DNA from: Candidatus Accumulibacter proximus
Lineage (GTDB): Bacteria; Pseudomonadota; Gammaproteobacteria; Burkholderiales; Rhodocyclaceae
Length of the DNA stretch: 64,000 nt
NCBI GenBank assembly: GCA_016709675.1
Contig: JADJMH010000034.1
Span: 62,001 to 126,000, forward strand
Direction of reading: 5' to 3'
Shown one piece after another: positions 43,797 to 53,132 of the stretch; the first letter of the stretch is position 1; the number at the start of each line of letters is the position of its first letter. Below the pieces are notes generated by a model. The model was given only the letters and a program-made list of their open reading frames with translations, was not told the origin of the DNA and did not search any database. The translations under genes and the position numbers were made by a program.

Positions 43797-46412
43797 ATGA
43801 AAAGCGCTGAAATCCGCGAGAAGTTCCTCAAGTTCTTCGAATCCAAAGGCCACCAGATCGTTGCCTCGAGCTCGCTCGTGCCGCACGCGGATCCGACGCT
43901 GCTGTTCACCAACGCGGGCATGAACCAGTTCAAGGACGTTTTCCTCGGGTTCGACAAGCGACCCTACCGGCGGGCGACGACCTCGCAGAAGTGCGTACGC
44001 GCCGGCGGCAAACACAACGACCTTGAAAACGTGGGCTATACCGCGCGCCACCATACCTTCTTCGAGATGCTGGGCAATTTCTCTTTCGGTGACTACTTCA
44101 AGCTCGATGCGATCCGCTACGCCTGGGAACTGCTGGTCGAGGTGTACCAGTTGCCGCCCGACCGGCTGTGGGTCACGGTTTATGCCGAAGACCAGGAGGC
44201 CTATGACATCTGGACACGCGAGATCGGGGTGCCGGCAGAGCGGGTGGTACGGATCGGTGACAACAAGGGCGCGCGCTATGCCTCCGACAACTTCTGGATG
44301 ATGGGCGATACTGGCCCCTGCGGACCGTGCACCGAAATCTTCTACGACCACGGGGAAGGCATCCCCGGCGGGCCACCGGGATCGCCTGACGAAGACGGCG
44401 ACCGTTACATCGAGATCTGGAACAACGTCTTCATGCAGTTCAACCGTGACGAGGCCGGCGTCATGCATCCGCTACCGAAGCCCTCGGTGGACACCGGCAT
44501 GGGCCTCGAGCGCACGGCCGCGGTTCTCCAGCACGTCCATAGCAACTACGAGATCGATCTGTTTATCCGTCTGATCGCCGCAGCCGCGCGTGAAACCTCG
44601 TCTGCCGACCTAGCCAGTCCTTCCTTGCGGGTGCTTGCCGACCACATCCGCGCCTGCGCGTTCCTGGTCTCCGACGGCGTGATCCCGGGCAACGAGGGAC
44701 GTGGCTACGTCCTGCGGCGGATCATCCGGCGCGCGATCCGGCATGGCTACAAACTCGGTGCCCGCACGGCCTTCTTCCACCGCATGGTGCCCGACCTGGT
44801 TGCCGAAATGGGTGCTGCGTATCCCGAACTGGCCAGTAACCAGGCGCGCGTGACCGAGGTGTTGCGGCAGGAAGAGGTCCGCTTCTTCGAGACCATAGAG
44901 CACGGCATGAGCATCCTCGAGGGCGAACTCGCGGCGATGGCTGGCCAGGGTGTTTTCAACGGTGCCACCGCCTTCAAGCTGCACGATACCTTTGGCTTCC
45001 CGCTCGATCTGACGGCCGACGTCTGCCGCGAGCGCGGGGTGAGCGTAGACGTCGCCGCTTTCGATGCCGCGATGGCGCAGCAGAAGGAGCAGGCGCGCGC
45101 CGCCGGCAAATTCAGGATGGCCACGGCGCTCGACTACGACGGACCGGCGACGAATTTCCATGGTTACGAGGCGCTCGAATTCGGCGGCAAGGTCCTGGCG
45201 CTATACCGCGATGGCAGCCCGGTCGAGCAACTGAAGGAGGGCGAACTCGGCGTCATCGTGCTCGACGAGACACCGTTCTACGCCGAATCCGGCGGTCAGG
45301 TCGGCGACCGCGGGCTGCTGCAGGGCGCGCAGGGCATCTTTGCGGTCGAGGACACGCAGAAGATCCAGGCTGCCGTTTTCGGCCATCAGGGCATCGTCAG
45401 GACCGGCCTGATCAGCGTTGGCGACAGTGTTTCGGCCAGGGTAGACGTGCTGGCGCGTGTCCGCACGGTGCGCAACCACTCGGCGACGCATCTGATGCAC
45501 AAGGCCCTGCGCGAGGTGCTGGGTGGCCATGTGCAACAGAAGGGCTCGCTGGTCGATGCCGAAAAGACGCGTTTCGACTTTGCCCACTCTGCTCCGATGA
45601 GCGCCGAAGAGATTCGCCGCGTGGAAGTCATCGTCAATAACGAGATTCTTGCCAACGTGGCGACCGAAGCGTGCGTCATGCCGATCGAGGAGGCCCAGAG
45701 GTCGGGCGCGATGATGCTCTTTGGCGAGAAGTACGGCGACGAGGTGCGCGTGCTGACCATCGGTTCGTCGAAGGAACTCTGCGGCGGCGTGCACGTGCAA
45801 CGTAGTGGCGATATCGGCCTGTTCAAGATCGTCGCCGAGACCGGCGTCGCGGCCGGCGTCAGGCGCGTCGAGGCGGTGACCGGTGAGGGGGCGCTGGCCC
45901 TGGTGCAGCAGCAGCAGGCGATGCTGGCTGACGCTGCGGCTGCCTTCAAGGCGCCGGTTTCCGAGGTGCCGGCCAAACTCGCCCAGATGCTCGACAATGT
46001 CCGCACGCTGGAGAGGGAACTGTCACGCCTCAAAGCCAGGCTGGCCTCGGCGCAGGGTGACGATTTGCTGGCACAGGCAGTCGAGGTTCGGGGCATCAGG
46101 GTGCTGGCCGCAGTCATGGAGGGCGCCGACGTGAACGCCCTGCGCTCAACGATCGACAAGCTGCGCGACAAGCTGAAGAGCGCCGCCGTCGTGCTGGCCT
46201 CGATCAGCGACGGCAAGGTGACGCTGATCGCCGGCGTCACCCCTGATCTGACCGGCAGGATCAAGGCCGGTGAACTCGTGAACATGGTCGCCCGTCAGGT
46301 CGGTGGCAAGGGTGGGGGTCGTCCGGACATGGCGCAGGCCGGTGGCAACGATCCGGCGCATCTGCCGGCGGCGCTGGCATCGGTGTGCGCCTGGGTCGAC
46401 CAGCGGCTTTGA
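43797..46412 (+). CDS. alaS: Alanyl-tRNA synthetase
   Basis: 871 residues, full length. It starts MKSAEIREKFLKFFESKGHQ with class II motif 1 (SSSLVPHADPTLLFTNAGMN), then the aminoacylation core (RHHTFFEMLGNFSFGDYF), motif 3 (VDTGMGLERTAAVLQ), the editing domain with HSATHLMHKAL (about 561) and CGGVHVQRSGDIGLF (about 661), and the C-Ala domain ending GGRPDMAQAGGNDPAHLPAA. It charges tRNA-Ala and edits mischarged Ser or Gly. Confidence 0.97.
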   Translation: MKSAEIREKFLKFFESKGHQIVASSSLVPHADPTLLFTNAGMNQFKDVFLGFDKRPYRRATTSQKCVRAGGKHNDLENVGYTARHHTFFEMLGNFSFGDYFKLDAIRYAWELLVEVYQLPPDRLWVTVYAEDQEAYDIWTREIGVPAERVVRIGDNKGARYASDNFWMMGDTGPCGPCTEIFYDHGEGIPGGPPGSPDEDGDRYIEIWNNVFMQFNRDEAGVMHPLPKPSVDTGMGLERTAAVLQHVHSNYEIDLFIRLIAAAARETSSADLASPSLRVLADHIRACAFLVSDGVIPGNEGRGYVLRRIIRRAIRHGYKLGARTAFFHRMVPDLVAEMGAAYPELASNQARVTEVLRQEEVRFFETIEHGMSILEGELAAMAGQGVFNGATAFKLHDTFGFPLDLTADVCRERGVSVDVAAFDAAMAQQKEQARAAGKFRMATALDYDGPATNFHGYEALEFGGKVLALYRDGSPVEQLKEGELGVIVLDETPFYAESGGQVGDRGLLQGAQGIFAVEDTQKIQAAVFGHQGIVRTGLISVGDSVSARVDVLARVRTVRNHSATHLMHKALREVLGGHVQQKGSLVDAEKTRFDFAHSAPMSAEEIRRVEVIVNNEILANVATEACVMPIEEAQRSGAMMLFGEKYGDEVRVLTIGSSKELCGGVHVQRSGDIGLFKIVAETGVAAGVRRVEAVTGEGALALVQQQQAMLADAAAAFKAPVSEVPAKLAQMLDNVRTLERELSRLKARLASAQGDDLLAQAVEVRGIRVLAAVMEGADVNALRSTIDKLRDKLKSAAVVLASISDGKVTLIAGVTPDLTGRIKAGELVNMVARQVGGKGGGRPDMAQAGGNDPAHLPAALASVCAWVDQRL

Positions 46413-46447
46413 GCAAGCAGAAAAGCGCGCCGGCATCGGCGTGCGGC

Positions 46448-46475
46448 GGGGGGGAAGGGGGGGGGGGGGGGGGGG
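46448..46475 (+). repeat. Poly-G tract: seven G, two A, nineteen G
   Basis: Bases 46448-46454 are seven G, then AA, then 46457-46475 are an uninterrupted run of 19 G. Further G-rich runs follow to about 46506. It lies in the 128-base gap between alaS and ltaE, 65 bases before the ltaE ATG. Such a tract is slippage-prone and could form a G-quadruplex on DNA or RNA. Its true length is also uncertain technically. Confidence 0.85.
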
Positions 46476-46540
46476 CGCCCCAGGTGGGTCGGGGCTGGGG
46501 AGGGGGGCAACTCTGGGCCGACCAACCTCGATGGTGCCTG

Positions 46541-47575
46541 ATGCAGCACTTTGCCAGTGACAACTACGCGGGCATTTGCCCGGAAGCGCTGAGTGCCTTG
46601 CTGGCGGCCAACGATGGCCATGTCCGCTCGTACGGCGAGGACCCATGGACGCTGCGCGTCGCCGATCGCTTGCGCGAGCTGTTCGAGACCGATTGCGACG
46701 TGTACTTCGTCTTCAACGGTACGGCGGCCAATTCCCTGGCCCTGGCGGCGCTCTGCCAGCCCTACCATAGCGTCATCTGCCACCAGCTGGCGCATGTCGA
46801 GACCGACGAATGCGGCGCGCCGCAGTTCTTCTCCAATGGCGCCAAGCTGCTGGCGGTTGCCGGCGAGCAGGGCAAGCTGACGCCGGCGTCGATCGCTGAG
46901 GTGGTCACCCGCCGGACCGACATCCACTATCCGAAGCCGAAGGTGGTGACGCTGACGCAGGCGACCGAGGTCGGCACCGTGTACCGGCCGGACGAGCTGC
47001 GCGCAATTGCCGATACGGCGCGTGCGCACGGTCTGCGCGTACATATGGACGGCGCGCGCTTTGCCAATGCCGTTGCTGGCCTCGGCGCCAGCCCGGCCGA
47101 GGTGACCTGGCGCGCCGGGGTCGATGTCCTGTGCTTCGGCGGCACCAAGATGGGCTTGCCGGCCGGCGAGGCCGTGGTTTTCTTCGATCGCAAGCTGTCC
47201 GATGATTTTGCCTATCGTTGCAAGCAGGCCGGTCAACTCGCGTCGAAGATGCGCTTCCTGTCGGCGCCGTGGCTCGGCATTCTCGACGACGGCGCCTGGT
47301 TGCGCCACGCCGCGCATGCCAACGCGATGGCACGGCGGCTGGCGGCCGGCCTGGCGGAAGCGACCGGCTGGCCGGCGCTCTTTCCGGTGCAGGCGAACGG
47401 CGTTTTCGTTCACCTGCCGAGCCGTGTGGAGGCCGGCCTGCGCGAGCGCGGCTGGTTGTTCTACAACTTCATCGGCGCCGGTGGCGCGCGCTTCATGTGC
47501 GCCTGGGATACGGCACCCGAGACCGTCGATCGTCTGGTCGCCGACATCCGCGAGCTGGCGGCCGGGTCCGAATGA
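46541..47575 (+). CDS. ltaE: Low-specificity L-threonine aldolase
   Basis: 344 residues from the ATG at 46541; the same frame stays open upstream through the G tract, but that part is low-complexity. PLP-enzyme features are YGEDPWTLRVADRLRELFET, FNGTAANSLALAALC, VHMDGARFANAVAGLG and the PLP Lys in LCFGGTKMGLPAGEAVVFF. It cleaves threonine to glycine and acetaldehyde. It overlaps the Nudix gene by four bases. Confidence 0.9.
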   Translation: MQHFASDNYAGICPEALSALLAANDGHVRSYGEDPWTLRVADRLRELFETDCDVYFVFNGTAANSLALAALCQPYHSVICHQLAHVETDECGAPQFFSNGAKLLAVAGEQGKLTPASIAEVVTRRTDIHYPKPKVVTLTQATEVGTVYRPDELRAIADTARAHGLRVHMDGARFANAVAGLGASPAEVTWRAGVDVLCFGGTKMGLPAGEAVVFFDRKLSDDFAYRCKQAGQLASKMRFLSAPWLGILDDGAWLRHAAHANAMARRLAAGLAEATGWPALFPVQANGVFVHLPSRVEAGLRERGWLFYNFIGAGGARFMCAWDTAPETVDRLVADIRELAAGSE

Positions 47576-48087
47576 GTGACTGGCGCTTCTGTCCGCTCTG
47601 TAGTACCGAGCTCGAGACGCACGATGTTGGTGGCCTGCCGCGACTGATCTGCCGGGCCCGGTGCGGCTTCGTGCATTGGGACAATCCGGCACCGGTGCTG
47701 GCGGCGCTGGTCGAACACGACGGCCGCATCCTGCTGGCGCGTAACCACGCCTGGGCAGCCGGTGCTTTCGGGCTGATCACCGGCTTTCTCGAACGCGATG
47801 AGGCGCCGGCGGCAGGCGTTGCGCGCGAGGTCAGGGAGGAACTGGGTCTCGAAACCCACGCCGTGACGCTGATCGGCGTTTATCCCTTCGCCCGCAGGCA
47901 CGAGGTGATCATTGCCTATCATGTCCTGGCGAATGGCGAGATCCGTCTCAACGAGGAACTCGCCGAATTCCGGCTGATTGTTCCCGAAAAGCTCAAGGCC
48001 TGGGATTTCGGCACCGGGCTGGCGGTCAGCGACTGGCTGGCGCGTCGGAGGGTTGGGTGCTCGCGGACGGGTGAAATCACTGTGTGA
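47572..48087 (+). CDS. Nudix hydrolase with N-terminal zinc ribbon
   Basis: 171 residues. A zinc-ribbon-like start (FCPLCSTELETHDVGGLPRL with later CRARCGF) is followed by a Nudix domain with the full box G-x5-E-x7-REVREELGLE (about 78-100). The layout is that of NudC-like NAD(H) pyrophosphatases, but the protein is shorter. Substrate unknown. The ATG lies in the ltaE stop, so the two are co-translated. Confidence 0.88.
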   Translation: MSDWRFCPLCSTELETHDVGGLPRLICRARCGFVHWDNPAPVLAALVEHDGRILLARNHAWAAGAFGLITGFLERDEAPAAGVAREVREELGLETHAVTLIGVYPFARRHEVIIAYHVLANGEIRLNEELAEFRLIVPEKLKAWDFGTGLAVSDWLARRRVGCSRTGEITV

Positions 48088-48118
48088 CCCTGCTGCTCCG
48101 AAAGAGTCGCTCATTGGC

Positions 48119-48838
48119 TCAAGACCCGTGGGATGGCAGTGAAGGCGTGGGTTCGACCACCTGTTTCGCAGCTTCGGCCGCCGCCGTTTGTGATTGAACG
48201 ACCACCGTGGTGCAGAAGCCGGCAAGCTGTTCAAGCACGCTCTGCACCGCCCGATTGGCCGAAACGACGCCGCCGTAGGGGTCCTCAGTCGCGGCTGCAA
48301 CGCTTTCATCGAAGACACGCGACGCCAGTACCCGGCGGGTTGTGTGGTCGACGATATGGGCACGTAGCGTGAAACGGACGCGACTCGGCTGGCTGCTGAA
48401 GTCCTGCTGCAGGCGCAGGATCTCGGTGTCGAGCCTCAGTTCGCCGGCGGCAGCGGTCGGCGCCAGGAGAACGGAGCGGAAGGTCCCGCTGCTCTCGATC
48501 ACGGCGACGATCAGCGGCGCAAGCATGCGCGCCGGGGTGTCGACCCACTCACTATGAGCGAAATAGTCGAGCCTGTGGGCCGCGCGGACGTAGATGATGC
48601 GCCGGCTATCGAAGCCCGCTGCCGCCTGAGGTGGATTGACGATCAATGTTGGCGCGCCGATCGAGCCGGCTGCCCGAGCCGTTCTTGCGCTTTCGCTCTC
48701 GCCGCTCGCGCTGTCGAGCGAGTAGAAGGCAGGCGGCAGCGTCGCCGGCGAACGGAGCGCACTGCAGCCGCCGATCAAGGTCAGCAGCACGCCGATGTGG
48801 CACAGCAGGCCGACTCTTGCGATGGACCAAGGGATCAT
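48119..48838 (-). CDS. ABC-type transport auxiliary lipoprotein (MCE system)
   Basis: 239 residues. Signal peptide with lipobox (LLTLIGGC) and then SALRSPATLPPAFYSLDS, followed by TLIVNPPQAAAGFDSRRIIY and YFAHSEWVDTPARMLAPLIV, the signature of the ABC_trans_aux/PqiC-like family. It is probably an outer-membrane-linked partner of the MCE protein encoded upstream. It starts four bases inside the MCE gene and ends the operon. Confidence 0.88.
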   Translation of the reverse strand: MIPWSIARVGLLCHIGVLLTLIGGCSALRSPATLPPAFYSLDSASGESESARTARAAGSIGAPTLIVNPPQAAAGFDSRRIIYVRAAHRLDYFAHSEWVDTPARMLAPLIVAVIESSGTFRSVLLAPTAAAGELRLDTEILRLQQDFSSQPSRVRFTLRAHIVDHTTRRVLASRVFDESVAAATEDPYGGVVSANRAVQSVLEQLAGFCTTVVVQSQTAAAEAAKQVVEPTPSLPSHGS

Positions 48839-49788
48839 GGCTGTCGTGCTCCTGTTGATGAGGATTCGCCGGGCCCATCTGGTACCGGCCGGTGACCGAA
48901 GAGGAGGCCCGACGGATTACGTTCGGTTTGCTCGGCAAGGCGCCGCAGCGACGTCGACAGCACGGAGAGTTCTTCAAGCAGCCGCTCCAGTTCGGGCAGC
49001 GTTTCCGTGCTGAAGCGCTGCAGGTCGGCGCCGACCGCGTCCACCGTCTTGCCCGCGCTGGCGCTGGTGCGGGTGACCGCCGTCCCCATTTTCCCGATGG
49101 CGTCGGCGCTGCGTCCGATGCGATCGAGCGTCGGTCCGATCTGCGCGGTTGCGCGTGAGGTGTTTTCAAGAGTCCGGGCGGCATCGATGATGCCCGCATC
49201 GAGCGCGTCCTTGCGTGCGGCGATAGTTCGTGCGACCAGGGCAATATCGGCGAGTGCGCTGGCGAACGCAGTCCGGTTTTCCTTGCTGAGCAGGGCATTG
49301 ATGTTGTTCGACAGGCTGTCCACCTTGGTCAGCACGGTGGTGAGCACATTCTCCAGTCGCGCACTGAGCGATGGCTTGGTGCGAATCACCGGATACTCGC
49401 TTCCTTCGCTGGCGAGCAGTGGCGGCGCATCGCGTGTGCCGCCACTGAGTTCGACATAGGCGATGCCGGTCAAACCCTGTGTTTTCAGGACCGCGACGGT
49501 GTCTTCCCTGATTGGCGTGCCCCGCTCGATCGCGAACAGCAGGTTCACCTGTTCCGGATTGCCTGGGTCCAGATGGATCTGTCGAACCTTGCCGACGTCG
49601 ACGCCGTTGTACTTGACCGGTGCGTTGAGATTTAGACCGGCCACCGACTCGAAGACGATCGCCCGATAGATGTCATGGCTTTTCTGGAAAGCACCGCCCG
49701 AGGCGAACCAGAGAACGCCGGCGACAAGCACCGAGCCGAGGACGAGGACGAATGCACCGACGAGCGGATAGTTCACTTTGGTTTCGAT
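48835..49788 (-). CDS. MCE/MlaD-family periplasmic lipid-transfer protein
   Basis: About 317 residues. After one membrane helix (VNYPLVGAFVLVLGSVLVAG) comes the MCE domain (AGLNLNAPVKYNGVDVGKVR, then LKTQGLTGIAYVELSGG) and a long helical C-terminal region (about 150-290). The family usually starts METKVNY; here that position is ATC-GAA-ACC-AAA (49788-49777), with no ATG. A GTG four codons later (49776) or the distant ATG at 49917 are the canonical options, so the start is unsure. It is the third gene of the operon permease-ATPase-MCE-lipoprotein. Confidence 0.85.
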   Translation of the reverse strand: METKVNYPLVGAFVLVLGSVLVAGVLWFASGGAFQKSHDIYRAIVFESVAGLNLNAPVKYNGVDVGKVRQIHLDPGNPEQVNLLFAIERGTPIREDTVAVLKTQGLTGIAYVELSGGTRDAPPLLASEGSEYPVIRTKPSLSARLENVLTTVLTKVDSLSNNINALLSKENRTAFASALADIALVARTIAARKDALDAGIIDAARTLENTSRATAQIGPTLDRIGRSADAIGKMGTAVTRTSASAGKTVDAVGADLQRFSTETLPELERLLEELSVLSTSLRRLAEQTERNPSGLLFGHRPVPDGPGESSSTGARQP

Positions 49789-49795
49789 GATGGCC

Positions 49796-50605
49796 TCACG
49801 ATCTTTGCGCCGCAGCCAGGTGTTCTTCCTGTTCCTGCGCCGCTCGCCCGCGCGGCCCGTCGAAGAACATGCGAATGGCGGGATGGTCCATGTGCGAGAG
49901 CTCCGACATCGAGCCAATCCCTTGCACCTTGCCGTCGCCGAGAACGACGACGCGGTCGGCTACCTGCCACAACAGGTCAAGGTCGTGCGTGATCATGACC
50001 ACGGTCAGACCAAACAGGTCGCGCAGCTTGCGAACGAGCTGGTCGACGCCGCCGGCGCTGTCGGGGTCGAGGCCGGCGGTTGGCTCGTCGAGAAACAGCA
50101 ATTCCGGGTCGAGTGCCAAGGCGCGGGCGAGCGAGGCGCGCTTGATCATTCCGCCACTGAGCTCTGCCGGATACTGCGCGCCGACCTCAGGCTCGAGGCC
50201 GGTGATGGCGAGCTTCCAGGCCGCGATTTCGTCGATCAGGCGGTCGTCGAGCCGGCTGTGCTCGCGCAGCGGCAGCCCGACATTCTCCTTGACCGTCAGC
50301 GAGCCGAACAGGCCGCCATGCTGGAACATCACACCCCAGCGCTGGCACAGCGCGTGTGCCGCATCATCGCTGATATTCTCCAGGTCGACGCCGAGCACCC
50401 GGATTGAACCCGAGTCCGGGCGCTGCAGCAGGATCATTTCCCGCAGCAGCGTCGACTTGCCGGAGCCGCTGCCGCCAATCAGCGCCAGGATCTCTGAACG
50501 CCGCACCTGGAGGTCAATTTGCGAATGTACGACATGTTCGCCGAAGCGCGTCGAGACCTTGCTCAGTTCGATGACCACGTCCGTCGCCTGCCTGTCACTG
50601 CGCAC
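49796..50605 (-). CDS. ABC transporter ATPase of the MCE lipid transporter (MlaF-like)
   Basis: 269 residues with a GTG start at 50605, one base after the permease stop. ABC motifs: Walker A GGSGSGKST (about 44), Q-loop VMFQHGGLFGSLTVKENV, signature LSGGMIKRASLARALALDP, Walker B LLFLDEPTAGLDP and the switch His in VMITHDLDL. The unusual signature ending IKR rather than QQR is typical of MlaF/MKL proteins. It powers phospholipid movement between membranes with the permease and MCE protein. Confidence 0.93.
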   Translation of the reverse strand: MRSDRQATDVVIELSKVSTRFGEHVVHSQIDLQVRRSEILALIGGSGSGKSTLLREMILLQRPDSGSIRVLGVDLENISDDAAHALCQRWGVMFQHGGLFGSLTVKENVGLPLREHSRLDDRLIDEIAAWKLAITGLEPEVGAQYPAELSGGMIKRASLARALALDPELLFLDEPTAGLDPDSAGGVDQLVRKLRDLFGLTVVMITHDLDLLWQVADRVVVLGDGKVQGIGSMSELSHMDHPAIRMFFDGPRGRAAQEQEEHLAAAQRS

Positions 50606-50606
50606 C

Positions 50607-51746
50607 TCAGAGGTCCAGTACACTGAAGGCGACGGAGAACAGGGCATCGGCGACGATCACCAGGAAAATCGACTGAACGACGCTGCGTGTGGTCTGGCGG
50701 CCGACGCTGTCGGCACCGCCACGGGTGCGAAAACCGTGAAAGCAACCGACCACGGCGATGATGAACGCGAACACCGGTGCCTTGCAGACGCCGACCAGAT
50801 AGGCGGTGACGCTGACTGCCTTGACCAGGCGGTCGAGAAACTCGCCGAAGCCGACTCCCAGTTGTGCACGCGCCATGAGCATGCCACCGAACACGCCGAG
50901 CAGGTCGGCGAAGACAGTGAGCAGTGGCAGCGCGATGGACAGGGCGAGGATCTTGGGCAAGACGAGCAGGTCCAGCGGGGCGATGCCGAGCGCGCGCAGG
51001 GCGTCAATCTCCTCGTTCACTGACATCGTCCCGATCTGCGCTGCATAGGCCGAGCCAGAGCGCCCGGCAACGATGATGGCCGTCATCAGGGGCGCGAACT
51101 CGCGCAGCATGGAGAGCCCGACGAGGTCGGCAATGAAGATGTTGGCGCCGTACTGCCTCAGCTGATCGGCGCCCTGATAGGCGACAACGATTCCGAGCAG
51201 GAAGGACAGCAGCCCGACGATCGGCAGTGCGTCGAAGCCGGCACTGCGCAGGTTGTACAACATGGGCCGCCACCTGAATCGCACCGGGTGCGCGAGGCAT
51301 GCGGTAAAGGCCAGCGCAATCTCGCCGACAAAGCCGAGCAGTGCCATGACTTGTTCGAGGCTGCCGGCAGCGCTTCGGCCCAGGTGTTCGAGATGCGATG
51401 AAGGGACAGATGAAACCGGGAGGAGGGCGCTTGTGACCGGCACTTGAGTCGATAGATCCTTCCCCACCATTGCAAGCAGTCTGGCGAACTCCGGGCGAAA
51501 GTCACGCAGGTGGACGGCGCTTCCCGCAGCACGCAGCTGACGCAGAAGCTTTTGCAGGACCCAGGCACCAGCGGTGTCGAGTGCTTCGATGCCGGCACAA
51601 TCGACCACCAGTCCCGATCCGGCTGGTGCGGACAGTGCCGCGAGTCGTGGAGCGAGGGTACCGAGCCCGCGCACCGTCCAGGCTCCCGATAGCGCGAACT
51701 CCTGGGGCGCTGGCTGGGCGATTGCGGCGGCTGACAAGGTGTTCAT
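50607..51746 (-). CDS. MlaE-family permease with N-terminal STAS domain
   Basis: 379 residues from the ATG at 51746. Residues about 15-95 form a STAS-like domain (LVVDCAGIEALDTAGAWVLQ, then FRPEFARLLAMVG). Residues about 135-379 are the MlaE permease (GLLSFLLGIVVAYQGADQLR, REFAPLMTAIIVAGRSGSAY, IDALRALGIAPLDLLVLPKI, GFRTRGGADSVGRQTTRSVV). In enterobacteria the STAS protein MlaB is separate; a fused form is common in betaproteobacteria. It is the first gene of the minus-strand operon. A palindromic site lies 39 bases upstream. Confidence 0.92.
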   Translation of the reverse strand: MNTLSAAAIAQPAPQEFALSGAWTVRGLGTLAPRLAALSAPAGSGLVVDCAGIEALDTAGAWVLQKLLRQLRAAGSAVHLRDFRPEFARLLAMVGKDLSTQVPVTSALLPVSSVPSSHLEHLGRSAAGSLEQVMALLGFVGEIALAFTACLAHPVRFRWRPMLYNLRSAGFDALPIVGLLSFLLGIVVAYQGADQLRQYGANIFIADLVGLSMLREFAPLMTAIIVAGRSGSAYAAQIGTMSVNEEIDALRALGIAPLDLLVLPKILALSIALPLLTVFADLLGVFGGMLMARAQLGVGFGEFLDRLVKAVSVTAYLVGVCKAPVFAFIIAVVGCFHGFRTRGGADSVGRQTTRSVVQSIFLVIVADALFSVAFSVLDL

Positions 51747-51784
51747 GGCTGATGCCCACGGTAGACGATGCGCTTTCCCCCGTA

Positions 51785-51800
51785 TGTACGGAGGCGCACA
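51785..51800. promoter_or_regulatory. Palindromic motif, copy 1 (TGTACG-GAGG-CGCACA)
   Basis: A perfect match to the recurring consensus TGTRCG-N4-CGYACA. It lies 39 bases upstream of the mlaE-like gene and about 200 bases upstream of ppk2, in their shared divergent promoter region. Confidence 0.6.
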
Positions 51801-51862
51801 GAACGCCGCCATGGAGGGATCAACAATGCCTGGGTCGCGGACGGCTTCCCACTCGACGCTTA

Positions 51863-51878
51863 CGTACGCCAGCGTACA
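51863..51878. promoter_or_regulatory. Palindromic motif, copy 2 (CGTACG-CCAG-CGTACA)
   Basis: One mismatch to TGTRCG-N4-CGYACA. Its centre is 78 bases from copy 1 and it lies 119 bases before the ppk2 start. The core GTACG-C-CAG-CGTAC is nearly self-complementary. Confidence 0.5.
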
Positions 51879-51997
51879 TACGGGCAGCCCTATTCGAGGG
51901 AGGATCTGCACGGAGATTGAAGGCGGGTAACCACGAAATTGAACCGTGAAGACGCATACGCTTTTCACGGAGCGCTGCCAAGGTGGACGAGATCGAG

Positions 51998-52891
51998 ATG
52001 GTCGCGATGACAATCAAACCAAGCGACTTCCAGGTACAGGAAGGCAACAAGGTCGAACTGGACAAGTGGCCGACCGAGGTGCCGCCGGCTTACCCGTCGA
52101 CAAAGGCGTACCAGACACTGCTCGACGAACAGGTAAACGAACTGAGTGACCTGCAGCGTCTGCTCTACGCGTCCAACCGCCATGCAGTGCTGCTGATCTT
52201 TCAGGCCATGGACGCGGCCGGCAAGGATGGCGCCATTCGCCATGTGATGTCAGGCGTCAACCCCCAGGGCTGCCAGGTGTTCAGTTTCAAACACCCCAGT
52301 GCCGCCGAACTCGAGCACGATTTTCTCTGGCGTACCTCACAATGCCTGCCGGAGCGCGGCCGCATCGGCATCTTCAACCGATCGTATTACGAGGAGGTGC
52401 TGATCGTGCGGGTCCATCCGGAGATTTTGCGTGGTCAAGGCCTGCCGGATGCAGATATTGACGAAAAAACGATCTGGCGTGAGCGCTATCGTTCCATCAT
52501 CGACCTGGAGGCGCATCTTTTTCGCAACGGCACACGCATCATCAAGTTCTTCCTGCACCTTTCCCGGGAAGAACAGCGCAGGCGCTTTCTCGAGCGCATC
52601 GACGAGCCCGACAAGAGCTGGAAATTCAGTCTGGCCGACATCGAAGAACGGGCTTTCTGGCCACAGTACATGCAGGCCTATGAAGCGTGCCTGAGCGCGA
52701 CCAGCACGAAAATCGCCCCCTGGTATGTGGTGCCCGCCGACGACAAGAAGAACGCCCGGCTGATTGTTTCGCGCATCATTCTGGAGACCCTCAAATCGCT
52801 CAGGATGCGCTACCCGGAAACCGGCGCCGAGCGCCAGCAGGAATTGCTCGCCATCCGCCAGCGGCTGATGGAGGAAGAACCCGGGAGCTGA
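51998..52891 (+). CDS. ppk2: Polyphosphate kinase 2 family protein
   Basis: 297 residues from the ATG at 51998; 52007 (ATG) and 51983 (GTG) are alternatives. PPK2 motifs are Walker A AMDAAGKDGAIRHVM (about 70-84), the Walker B region IFNRSYYEEVLIVRVHPEIL (about 124) and the lid RFLERIDEPDKSWKFSLADI (about 195). It is a single-domain PPK2, which usually phosphorylates ADP, GDP or AMP using polyphosphate. The preferred nucleotide cannot be decided here. It is alone, divergent from the MCE operon, with two palindromic sites upstream. Confidence 0.92.
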   Translation: MVAMTIKPSDFQVQEGNKVELDKWPTEVPPAYPSTKAYQTLLDEQVNELSDLQRLLYASNRHAVLLIFQAMDAAGKDGAIRHVMSGVNPQGCQVFSFKHPSAAELEHDFLWRTSQCLPERGRIGIFNRSYYEEVLIVRVHPEILRGQGLPDADIDEKTIWRERYRSIIDLEAHLFRNGTRIIKFFLHLSREEQRRRFLERIDEPDKSWKFSLADIEERAFWPQYMQAYEACLSATSTKIAPWYVVPADDKKNARLIVSRIILETLKSLRMRYPETGAERQQELLAIRQRLMEEEPGS

Positions 52892-53132
52892 CCCCGCCGG
52901 CCGATGGGCGGCCCGCCGAATGTTGGGCCCCAGGCGCTCACCAGATTCCCGCCACCAGATCGGCGGCTGGCAAGATCACCGGCTGGTTCTAGCTCTGGCA
53001 TCTGCGCAGCAGGTAATCGGTATCGTATGATGTGGCTTCGAGTAGAGCCGGTCCCAGGGGTCGGTTCTGCCCGCCAACCGCGGCCGCCGGGATGTCGGAT
53101 CGCCGCCAACGGACGAGCGAAGAGAGGCCGGG

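Noticed and set aside
46385..46540. Upstream extension of ltaE through a poly-glycine stretch.
   Set aside because: The added residues are low-complexity translation of the G tract and overlap alaS; the ATG at 46541 starts the conserved protein.
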